Assembly (NCBI GenBank): GCA_003024985.2
Contig: PXIH01S0016091.1
Source: Euperipatoides rowelli
Lineage: Eukaryota; Onychophora; Udeonychophora; Euonychophora; Peripatopsidae
DNA: 12,228 nt
Reading direction: 5' to 3' (one strand)
In this document: positions 1-7,048 of the stretch, one piece after another
Layout: each line of letters begins with the position of its first letter
Position numbering within the stretch: the stretch's first letter is position 1
Translations under genes and position numbers: made by a program
Notes under the pieces: model-generated
Databases searched by the model: none
What the model was told of the DNA's origin: nothing
What the model saw: only the letters and a program-made list of their open reading frames with translations

Positions 1-239
1 AAGAGGCTCTTCCAGTTAATAGTTAGGGCCACAAGCTTGCCAGCTCTTCTTTCATTTTTACATCTTCTCCTTCACCCCTCTTCAGCTGAAAACAGCATGG
101 ACAGTTAATGTAAATAGTTGTAAATAAAGGTAAACCAAATAAGTAGAAGATATATTTTAATTTCTGGTGTATTTTTTTAAGAACGACATTCTTAATAATT
201 TTTGCATAGTTTTAAAGATAAATAATTATACAGTATTTA
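1..239. other. Left-edge AT-rich sequence, unassigned
   Basis: The first 108 bases are open in forward frame 1 and end at TAA (106-108), giving about 35 codons that begin KRLFQLIVRATSLP. I cannot match this to a family. It could be the tail of a degraded hAT transposase, since a hAT-like terminus lies just downstream, but I do not see the usual hAT dimerisation motif. The rest is A/T-rich and resembles a transposon 3' untranslated region. Confidence 0.2.
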
Positions 240-361
240 TAGAAAATTTTAAAAAAAATAAATAAAAAATTTCCAAATTTTTTTTTCCCGATTTTTTGCT
301 GCTCCTAAATTTTGCTGCAGTAGGCAAGTGCCTATTTTGCCTATTGGGAAATACAGCACTG
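240..361 (+). mobile_element. hAT-like DNA transposon terminus (relic)
   Basis: The stretch ends in gcctattgggaaatacagc followed by actg at 361. Read on the minus strand it starts CAGTGCTGTATTTCCC and continues into repeated gcaaaat / tgctg blocks. I recognise this layout from memory as the end of a hAT-superfamily element (CAGTG start, ending in repeated cag-caaat blocks). A short palindrome, aggcaagtgcct, sits at 323-334. The 8 bases after the end, tatgtgac (362-369), would be the target-site duplication, but the other end lies left of the window, so this cannot be confirmed. Confidence 0.4.
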
Positions 362-782
362 TATGTGACAGAGATAAATTCAAGCATGGAAGTTATTTGT
401 GATGAAGAATTGGATTGTTTATTGCAATACTTACTGAATCAGAAATAACTGAGCCCACCACAGAGATGAATTCTACAGTGCAGATAGATAATTTACAATA
501 TTATCCATATCATTATCAAGGTATGAGTCATCTATGGTAAGTTATTATGCAAACAGAAATAACCAACCTACAAAAACTGATTGATGAACAAGCCAATCAA
601 ATAATGAATGTGACTAATGAAAAAAACCTGATTAAAACAAATAAAGGAAGAGAAAATCAAGGATATGCAAATAATGAGAATACCAATTATGAATAAATGT
701 CTATTGTTGTAGAATATCCACCCAATCCCTTGATATATTAATATCAGAAACAAGTATCCAATAACACCCCTTCGCCTTAATC

Positions 783-845
783 TCAGAACCTTCCTCCACA
801 GCTTCTGAACCTTCCACCACAACTCTAGAGCCATCTATCATAAGT
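783..845 (+). repeat. Three copies of a degenerate 21-bp tandem repeat
   Basis: Copies lie at 783-803, 804-824 and 825-845. The first two differ at few positions (tcagaaccttcctccaca versus tctgaaccttccaccaca); the third is more diverged. The 21-base period keeps frame: read forward, each unit gives Ser/Leu-Glu-Pro-Ser followed by Ser/Thr/Ile residues, inside an open frame of about 49 codons ending in TAA near 906. No start codon or protein family is recognised, so this is either a remnant of a Ser/Thr/Pro-rich coding repeat or a small minisatellite. Confidence 0.6.
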
Positions 846-1391
846 ATAGAACAATTGAATCTTCATCCCCGGAACCAACCACATTCCATACAAGTAAGAA
901 ATAAATAAAGTAAAAAAATAAAATAAAGTGAAAAGAGAATGCAAATATGTGAACAAATACTACAAAATTAGGTGTTAAAAGTCTGAATGAATCTTTGAGC
1001 TTTTCTGTGATGATCACAACACAATCACAAATAACCAACTCAGTAACTCTGCAATCTATAATGTGTATATGGGGGATTGATGAACAGAATAAACATAAAA
1101 GAATATTAAAGGTCAAAAAATGTAACAGATTTTTATTATTATTGATTTTCAAAGATAATTACCGGTACTATAAAAAAAAATCCACTGGAAAAAAAATAAT
1201 TTAAAATGCATAAAAAAAAAGTTATTTAAAGATAAAATTAAGACTTGCTATCCTCAGTTGAGATTACAATTTGAAACTTTCACATTTTTTTTGGGTTTGA
1301 GATTAATTTGATGACGAAACAATCTCTACAGCTGTTTTCTTTGTAATGAATTTAACATATAAATAGAGGTATGTTCAACTTGTATTAAAAG

Positions 1392-1412
1392 TTTTTTTTT
1401 TTTTTAAAAAAA
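1392..1412. repeat. T14-A7 homopolymer run
   Basis: Fourteen T followed directly by seven A. Such runs are common in AT-rich introns and can mark old poly(A) tails of retrocopies. No retrocopy is recognised next to it. Confidence 0.85.
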
Positions 1413-1769
1413 CCCAATTGAATCATAATAGTACAAAGGATGAATTTAATTATGAATTTTTGCAAGTATTTAAACATTTAGACCATATGATTTCCAGCTT
1501 TAAGTTGACAAATATAGCAGATATTCTATAGTTAAGTATAGCAAGCTCTATTCATTTATAGCCTATGATGTCACAAAATATTTCCCCTGAATGTGTACAG
1601 TGGACAATGTTGTTTTAAGGGGGAGTAAAAATCTTTGAAAATCAATAATAAAAAAAATTTAAAAAAATCCATTACATTTGACCGTTAAGCTTCTTTAAGA
1701 AAAAAAAAATCCAGACAGACAAACCAAAAAAATTAAAATCAATGAAATGATTTTTTTCATATCACTTAA

Positions 1770-1858
1770 TCACATGACAGGTTTTTGCATCATATGATTG
1801 GCTTTCCTCTCAAAACTAAAAATACATTTTTGATCATGTGATAGATTAGTATATAAAA
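1770..1858 (+). promoter_or_regulatory. Possible promoter-like cluster: two M-box octamers, an E-box, inverted CCAAT and TATA
   Basis: TCACATGA at 1770-1777 and its exact inverse TCATGTGA at 1834-1841 match the M-box form of the E-box bound by MITF/TFE-type bHLH-ZIP factors. A third E-box, catatg, lies at 1791-1796, overlapping an ATTGG (inverted CCAAT) at 1796-1800. A TATA-like tatataaaa lies at 1850-1858, about 42 bases before the first ATG of LINE-A ORF1 (1900). This could be an element-borne or captured promoter. These are short motifs in AT-rich DNA, so chance is a real alternative. Confidence 0.25.
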
Positions 1859-1899
1859 CGTAAAACTACTGCATTCATATACAGTACATCAAAAAAGTA

Positions 1900-2596
1900 A
1901 TGAGCTTCAACCAAGTCAGATATTCAATCTCATCTTATACCACTAGAGAAAAAAATACATTGAAGTCTTTACAACTAAAATTAGAGGAGATCGTTGGTAA
2001 GCTTGATGGTTTTGATAAACACATCGACACTTTAAAGATAAATAATGTGGTTCCTAGTTCTGATGGTGCTTTGAGAGTAGATCACAATAGCGATAGTGTA
2101 ATGAATAAACCTATGCCTTATTGATGGCCTGTTCTAGTCAATTTGTGAAAAATAATCAAATACAGAGACAAAACAATGTTCTTCTTTTTGATGATTTTAA
2201 GATTGACCAATTATTATCGGATCTTTCTATTAATAATGATGTGTTGCTTACGGTTGTCTGTTTTTGTAGTATGTTTAGACTTGTAAAACCAAATACTAAC
2301 AAAAATCGACCACTATTGTTGTCATTTTTGGACATAAAAATGAAAAATATTTTTTTCAATTAGCTATTGAAGGTAAAAACAAGGGTTTGCCATCTTTAAA
2401 TAATGTAAAATTTGCACCTGATAGAACATTGGAAGAGCGTAAATTGTTTTGGATGAAAAAAGCGAAAAATAACTCAGATAATACTATTGCTTCTCCTATT
2501 TCTCAAGGTGAAGAATTTTTATTAGCTTCACAATCCTTATCTAGTGATAGAGATGAAAAAGCTAATATTGATGTTAATCATCCTATTTCTTCATAG
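1900..2596 (+). pseudogene. LINE-A ORF1 (nucleic-acid-binding protein), frameshifted
   Basis: Three consecutive reading frames join into one ORF1-like protein. Frame one (1900-2124) starts at ATG with MSFNQVRYS and holds a probable coiled coil, LKLEEIVGKLDGFDKHIDTL, at about residues 26-45. Frame two (from 2121) carries FRLVKPNTNKNRPLLLSF at about 2274-2327, resembling the RLGKP...RPLxVxF signature of LINE ORF1 RNA-binding domains. Frame three (to the TAG at 2594-2596) carries LPSLNNVKFAPDRTLEERK, the pDrT..eR block that usually follows. Two frame changes, near 2121 and 2350, break it. ORF1 proteins normally coat the element RNA and act as chaperones. Family knowledge is from memory; order and motifs are read directly. 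Confidence 0.75.
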
Positions 2597-2609
2597 CAAC
2601 AAAATAATC

Positions 2610-3290
2610 ACTGCTTATACTTTGCCTTCACTAATGCTAATTCACTGTACATATGGTAAGCTCAATGAACTTTCATGTATGTTAAAATCTGAACAAATTG
2701 ACATTATGCTTATAGTGGATATCTGGCTGTCTTCTTCAATTACTGATGAAGAAATACATATTAGGAACTATACAACAGTTCGATGTAAGAGAATTGGGAA
2801 AAAATGTGTAGGTTGCTTGTTTTGTGTAGAGATCATATATCTATTGAGCTTCTACTTAATGATAATAGATCCTCTGAGGTGATTGGGTTCTTGAAATCAT
2901 CCTTGAACAAAATATATCCTGTTGTATGCTTTACAGACCTCCAGATAATCACTTAGCCTCAGACATGGAATTATTACAAACAAATTAAATTGGACTTGAT
3001 AAGTCTAAGTCTCTGAATTGTTCAGTAACTAATTACCGGTGACTTTAATCTCCCCAATATTAATTGGGCAAATGGTTCTACAGGTCACTTCCTCAATGAT
3101 TTTAGCTTTATTTTTTATTAATTTATATGTAAAAATTTATTTACTCAACATGTAAAATCTCACACTCATTTCAGGCGTGATGCCAGCTAATTATATATTA
3201 GATTTGTTTTTTTTTCAAGTAAATCTGACACCATACAAAATATTAACTTTTTGCCCTGTCTAGGTAAAAGCGATCAAGTGATCACCCTTT
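2610..3290 (+). pseudogene. LINE-A ORF2, AP-endonuclease domain remnant
   Basis: Motifs of an exonuclease/endonuclease/phosphatase-type LINE endonuclease occur in order but in changing frames. TNANSLY then YGKLNELSCMLKSEQIDI (about 2630-2705) matches the N-terminal N-x-SL...K..EL block. LIVDIWLSSSITDEEI follows, then CVGCLFCV in place of the usual GGGVxxyV. CMLYRPPDNH at 2923-2952 is the YRPP block, and GDFNLPNINW at 3038-3067 is the catalytic GDFN block. The terminal LGKSD-x block at 3260-3280 reads SDQV, where the family has SDH, so the catalytic His is replaced by Gln (CAA). Several frameshifts and stops make it inactive. It normally nicks target DNA to prime reverse transcription. Confidence 0.8.
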
Positions 3291-3908
3291 AGGCTCAGAT
3301 TATTTTTTCTCAACTTAACTTTGAAATCATCATTAATGATTATGAGAATGCTGATCATAATAAGATTTTGGAATCACTCCTTAAAATTTTAGATCAGGTG
3401 GCAGAAATGTTTTTGAGTCCTCATATAATGATTGATTATCAAGATTCAGCATATCACTGAGAAATAGGCTATACTCCTAAGAAAATCATCTTTGGTAATG
3501 GTAAGGGTAAAAAAAATCTAAATGGTTTGATGATAATGTACTGCAACTAATTTCACTTAAGAAGATTTTGGTGAACAGCATTGATATTATATAGCATTTT
3601 AGAAATAGACAGTAATGCCATTCAAAATGCTAGAATATTGTTTGAAACACGTTGATCCACTCATCTTGTAAAGACAGGAATATTTTAAAAATTCCAAAAC
3701 ATCTAGTTAAAGAAACATAACAGAAATTGATAGGCATGGTTTGCTCTTAATTGATAGTGCTAAGATAGAATATTTTGCAAATTATTACACTCGATTTAAT
3801 ACCCAACATTAATTCATTTGGTTCATTGTTTGTGAACTCTTCTGGCATTTCTGATACAGTGTCTTAAATAGTGATTATTATTAAAAATTTGAAAAAAAAT
3901 CTCATGCT
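3291..3908 (+). pseudogene. LINE-A ORF2 linker between endonuclease and reverse transcriptase
   Basis: This part is heavily broken. Fragments such as NDYENADHNKILESLLKIL (about 3334-3390), LNGLMIMYCN with an alternative frame resembling KWFDDNVLQL (about 3520-3550), and ANYYTRFNTQH (about 3778-3810) look like the linker of LINE ORF2, where W-x-D/N-x-x-L and F..YF/YY blocks are usual. No catalytic residues are expected here. Stops occur in every frame. Confidence 0.55.
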
Positions 3909-4948
3909 ATGGCTGCAGATTGCACTAGTAACTATCACCTTAAAATATACTCAGATTTCCTTTCCGTTTTTCTCATCAAAGTTACTAATGCTACTTTACT
4001 GTGGTCTGCGCTTCCTTTGGCTTGGAAGCAAGCTATTGTTGTTCCTAGTTACAAAGGAGGAAATAAATATATTTTAAAATCTTATCCAGTTTCTATTACT
4101 TCTTCATTGGCAAAAGTCGCAGAAAGAGTCATCTTGAACAGAATCGACACTCATGTCAATGAACTTGAGATTTTTACTGTTCATCAACATGCAAACAGGA
4201 AAATGTTTTCCACTTCTACTAACATTTATGCCTTCACCCAGTTTCTGCTGAGAGGTTGTGAAATGAGTACACCCACTGATGTTGTGTTTCTGGACATGTC
4301 AGCAGCTTTAGACTCTGTAGTTCATGCAATCTTAATTCCTAAATTATTATATTTAGGTTTTGATAACTATTTAATCCTCTGGTTGGTCAATTTTTTGTCT
4401 GATAGAGGTATTGTTGTAAGCATCAATAACAAATTGTCTCATAGTCACTCTATCATGACTGGTTTGCCACAAGGTTCTATTCTATCTGGTGTGCTGTTCA
4501 TCCTGTTTTACATGATTTGCCTAGGTGTGTAACTTCTGACGTATTGATCTATGTAGATGATCTTAAGATAATGAGAAACATAGCTACTGAAAATGATGTT
4601 CACATTCTACAGAATGATTTGGACAATCTAACAATTTGGTTTAAAAATAATAAACTGTCAGTAAACACTACAAAATCTACACTCATGAGGTTTTCCTCTA
4701 GAGTCTCCATGGGCCATTATTCATTTGATCATCTCCCATTGGCTATCACTAATCATCATGATTTAGGGGTAATCTTTGACTCTAGATTCACCTTTGGGTT
4801 ACATGTTGACTATTTGAATAAGAAAGCAAACAAAACTTTTGGTTTTCTTAGGAATGGACTCAGACATATATCTCCTTCTTCGTTTAAAACTTTATATATA
4901 TTTTACCCTTGTTTGAATACTCCATTCAAGCATTTGGTTGTTGAATAG
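3909..4948 (+). pseudogene. LINE-A ORF2, reverse transcriptase domain
   Basis: The best-preserved part of LINE-A. The frame from 3909 runs 207 codons: LAWKQAIVVPSYKGGNK (about residues 38-53), KSYPVSITSSLAKVAERVI (57-75; family form SYRPIS, one codon apparently lost), VHQHANRKMFSTSTN (91-105), motif A VVFLDMSAALDSVVHA with Asp129, and motif B TGLPQGSILSGVLF (184-197). About one base is lost near 4509; the next frame continues with LPRCVTSDVL, motif C YVDD at 4550-4561, WFKNNKLSVNTTKS and LGVIFDSRFTFGLHVDYL, ending in TAG at 4946-4948. The metal-binding Asp of motif A and the DD of motif C are intact, but the frame is broken between motifs B and C, so no full enzyme can be made. It normally copies element RNA at the nicked target. 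Confidence 0.9.
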
Positions 4949-5434
4949 TGGTGATATTAAACGTCTGGATAAAACATTTCATAGATACACTAAGTTTATA
5001 ACGGGTTTTTATCACATGAGTTATGAAGATAGGTCGTCCAAACTTCCTGGTGTAATGTTTCCCTTTCAAAGATTTTTGAGAGCAATCTTATTTATATGTT
5101 TAAGGACATTGTTAGATTAAATAATAGTTATAATTTTTATAAATTATCTAAAACTAATACTAGAAGAAATCACTCTTATAATGTAGATCTTCAATTTGTT
5201 AAATCCAAGAAATCTCAAATGTGTATTCTGCAAAGGAATCTTTCTTGGTGGAAGAGTCTCCCATCTGAATTATTCCTGAAACCTAGTTATACTAATTTTA
5301 AAAATAGATTGGACATATATCTTTATTCTTGCGATTCCTTTAAATTAATGCCTTTATGTTTTGATTGGCGTTTGTATATTGTTCCCTCATTTCATATTAT
5401 TAGTTTATTTACGTCTCATGTATTTAGCTCTTAG
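4938..5434 (+). pseudogene. LINE-A ORF2, C-terminal region
   Basis: Two further frames carry the usual tail of LINE ORF2. From about 4938: IKRLDKTFHRYTKFITGFYH, then MSYEDRSSKLPG, matching the I..Le..Q.r..k.ItG....Y..R...L block. From 5096: NNSYNFYKLSKTNTRRNHSY, LSWWKSLPSELF (the W..LP block) and YTNFKNRLDIYLY (the sFK..L block), ending at a stop at 5432-5434. Frame changes near 4935 and 5095 separate the parts. The fit to LINE ends such as W..LP...F...L is clear; the biochemical role of this tail is poorly defined in the family. Confidence 0.8.
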
Positions 5435-5577
5435 TCTGTTTTTGGATTTTGTTATGTCTTAATATATTGTTTATTACTTTGCATTTCTTGTCTTTATTGT
5501 ATGTTTTATTTCAGATAAAAAAAAGTCATTGTTGACATATCTATTTTTGTAAAATATAATAAATAAATAAATAAAAA
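5435..5577 (+). repeat. LINE-A 3' untranslated region and (TAAA)n tail
   Basis: After the ORF2 stop there are about 120 bases of T-rich untranslated sequence, then taataaataaataaataaa at about 5557-5576. A tandem short-repeat tail rather than pure poly(A) is typical of CR1/L2/RTE-like LINEs primed at their own repeat. No target-site duplication can be identified by eye, because the 5' boundary is unclear. Confidence 0.8.
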
Positions 5578-5583
5578 TTGCAA

Positions 5584-5599
5584 TTTTTTTTATTTGCAG
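5584..5599 (+). promoter_or_regulatory. Splice acceptor of the SLC6 exon
   Basis: The tract ttttttttatttgcag is a U-rich polypyrimidine run ending in CAG. It sits directly between the LINE-A tail and the exon. The usual branch-point window (roughly 18-40 bases upstream) falls on the LINE TAAA tail and offers no good yUnAy match; ttgac at 5532-5536, inside the LINE 3' untranslated region, fits the pattern but is farther away. Confidence 0.9.
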
Positions 5600-5712
5600 G
5601 GCCAGGATTAGTGTTTGTTGTCTACCCAGAGGCTATTGCTACTTTACCAGGCTCTGTTTTTTGGGCTATTTTATTTTTTTTCATGCTTCTAATGTTAGGA
5701 CTCGATAGTGCG
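5600..5712 (+). CDS. SLC6: Single internal exon of an SLC6 sodium-dependent neurotransmitter (dopamine/monoamine-like) transporter
   Basis: The exon encodes part of a plasma-membrane symporter that uses Na+ and Cl- gradients to take transmitter back into cells. It begins in phase 1 (GG completes a glycine codon), then reads [18 protein letters not shown], the end of extracellular loop 4, followed by the hydrophobic TM8 segment [19 protein letters not shown]. It ends in phase 0 at the donor gtaaga. By family knowledge (LeuT/dDAT fold), the Leu, Asp and Ser of LGLDS coordinate the second sodium ion; all three are present (5695-5697, 5704-5706, 5707-5709). PGS after IATLP and the final DSA favour dopamine/noradrenaline-type carriers over GABA, glycine or serotonin carriers, though another invertebrate monoamine carrier remains possible. 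There is no stop, frameshift or missing key residue, so this looks like a live exon of a long-intron gene. No other exon of it was found here. Confidence 0.93.
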
Positions 5713-5718
5713 GTAAGA
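5713..5718 (+). promoter_or_regulatory. Splice donor of the SLC6 exon
   Basis: The exon ends GCG and is followed by gtaaga, a near-consensus GT donor. The boundary falls after a whole codon. In SLC6 genes the next residues are usually Met/Phe-Gly-Gly or similar; I see no matching exon downstream in this window. Confidence 0.9.
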
Positions 5719-6097
5719 TTTATTTGATTTATCAAGGAATTTTATAGTGAAAGATAGTAGCCTATAATTAAATCAAAATCTGCAGAGCACAATGCTTTTT
5801 TATTAATTTAGTAACAATGGCATTAGTCAGCTTACAACATGATTAGTAAAAAAGAAAAGAAAGTTAAAGAAAAGTTAAGTGCTACCAGTACCGGTAATGG
5901 TTAGAAAATAACATAATTTTATTTGAATTAAGGTAGATTGGGAGTAGAAAAGCATAGTTTAAAAAAAAAAATGCAAACAAATCAATAAAAAGTGAGCTAT
6001 TTTATTAAACTCATGAAACAAACTGGACTGTATATAATGGCAGTAGATCTGAATGAAAATAATGACTCCAGTCGACTCAATAAGAATGAGTATGCTC

Positions 6098-6176
6098 AAA
6101 TGAATATTCTAACCAATGGGAGGATTAAAGAGAGTACTGGTTCAAGCTAATTAGAAATGAATATTCTAAGCCAAGT
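6098..6176 (+). repeat. Two near-copies of a 15-22 bp motif, 57 bp apart
   Basis: aaatgaatattctaa occurs exactly at 6098-6112 and again at 6155-6169, each followed by a similar (g)ccaa(g)tgg. The sequence between the copies is not well conserved, although gctaatta recurs at 6145-6152 and 6184-6191. This suggests an old, decayed tandem duplication. Confidence 0.5.
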
Positions 6177-6315
6177 GGTTTAGGCTAATTAATCACTGTC
6201 AATCATTTTCCTTACAAGTCTTTGATGGGATTGATCTTGTTTGGGAAATTTAACGACCCAAATCTCCATAAAGAGTTGGGTCAGGGGGAAAGAGGTATCA
6301 TAGCCTACTCTTAAA

Positions 6316-6443
6316 GTATAGAACAGGATGGGGAGAATGTAAAATTTAATCCATTCAATCACACTATTTAAATATAGTATGGGATGGGGAAATGATCAGG
6401 ATAGATAGGAAGTCATTATTGTAAAATATGGAATAGAATGGGA
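6316..6443 (+). repeat. Three loosely spaced copies of a gtat-gg-atgggga motif
   Basis: Related strings occur at 6316-6339 (gtatagaacaggatggggag), 6374-6395 (atagtatgggatggggaaat) and 6426-6443 (atatggaatagaatggga), about 50-60 bases apart. The similarity is partial, and G-rich islands are otherwise rare here. It may be a decayed minisatellite. Confidence 0.35.
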
Positions 6444-6520
6444 TTTTAAATATTCAAAACCCAAAGATTTAATCATATCATATTATCATTAAAATGTAGA
6501 AGGAATATAAACAATTTGGA

Positions 6521-6670
6521 TAATTGTCTAGCTACCAGACTTCAATAATGAAGACATGCTGGGATGAGAACCAAACTACATTAGAGTCTTGAGTTCAAAT
6601 CACAGTTCAGCCAAAATAAATAGATACCGTAATAAAAGTTTTCTAAAGTTCAATAAAGATTTTTTTTTAA
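6521..6670 (+). mobile_element. Possible tRNA-derived SINE fragment
   Basis: agtcttgagttcaaatcaca at 6585-6604 resembles the pol III B box (GGTTCAAATCC-like) and T-arm found in tRNA-derived SINEs. An A-box-like tagctaccaga lies at 6529-6539, about 52 bases upstream, a workable spacing. It is followed by an A-rich stretch and a T-rich run near 6660-6668. The A box is imperfect and the tRNA body does not fold well by eye, so this is a degraded SINE at best. Confidence 0.3.
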
Positions 6671-7032
6671 GTGATTAGAAGTAAGAAATCAGAACAAAGA
6701 AATTCTAAAGATTGAAAAACACTATTATAAAAAGAATTTACATGTATATAAATATGAATTTGTTGCAAATTTAATACCATTTTTAATTAAATGCTGAATT
6801 GTTTTATTAAAAAGAAAATAGAAAAGAGAGGTAAATACATACCTTATTTATTTTGTCTCACACCAAAGTTTTGCTTGTTTTGGTTATCCTCCATTTTTTT
6901 TAGGAGGTTTCATCTTAAAATATGTTTTAATACAAATATTCACAGATAAGTGCAAGCATAATAAAAAACAAAAACAATTTTACAGACTTTTACTCTCCTC
7001 TTAAATCTAGGATAATTTAGTGTTGAGATGAA

Positions 7033-7048
7033 GGGGGGGGGGGGGGGG
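7033..7048 (+). repeat. G16 homopolymer
   Basis: Sixteen consecutive G in otherwise AT-rich intron. Such a run can form G-quadruplexes in DNA or in transcripts of the sense strand, and its length is likely to vary between individuals and between sequencing reads. Confidence 0.9.

Larger units (their letters stand above)
362..1740. other. AT-rich non-genic stretch, no gene supported
   Basis: All frames are short and interrupted. Forward reading shows scattered peptide-like stretches: ITNLQKLIDEQANQIMN around 560-608, which looks coiled-coil-like, and a Ser/Glu/Pro repeat at 783-845. These could be remnants of a retroelement ORF1, but no catalytic motif confirms it. The minus-strand open frames at 568-834 and 838-1152 are hydrophobic, low-complexity complements of AT-rich DNA and look spurious. 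A T14-A7 run lies at 1392-1412. Confidence 0.6.
1900..5577 (+). mobile_element. LINE-A: decayed APE-type non-LTR retrotransposon
   Basis: Order along the + strand: an ORF1-like region (1900-2596), an apurinic-endonuclease-like domain (about 2610-3290), a linker, a reverse transcriptase (about 3900-4950), a C-terminal region (to 5434), a short 3' untranslated region and a TAAA-repeat tail (about 5557-5577). This is the architecture of the Jockey/CR1/L2 group of LINEs; I cannot fix the clade by eye. At least eight frame changes or stops break the coding sequence, so it is a dead copy. The 5' boundary is uncertain: coding similarity starts at 1900, but a 5' untranslated region could extend further left. 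It lies in the same orientation as the SLC6 exon and ends 22 bases before it, so it is an intronic insertion. Confidence 0.9.

Noticed and set aside
783-845. CRISPR-like or spacer-separated array
   Set aside because: The units are directly adjacent and degenerate with no spacers, and the genome is evidently eukaryotic.
568-1152. Minus-strand open frames of 88 and 104 codons
   Set aside because: They are hydrophobic, low-complexity translations of AT-rich DNA with no family motif; the forward strand here carries the in-frame 21-bp repeat instead.
2156-2359. Minus-strand open frame of 67 codons
   Set aside because: It is antisense to the LINE-A ORF1 block with the RLVKP...RPLLLSF signature.
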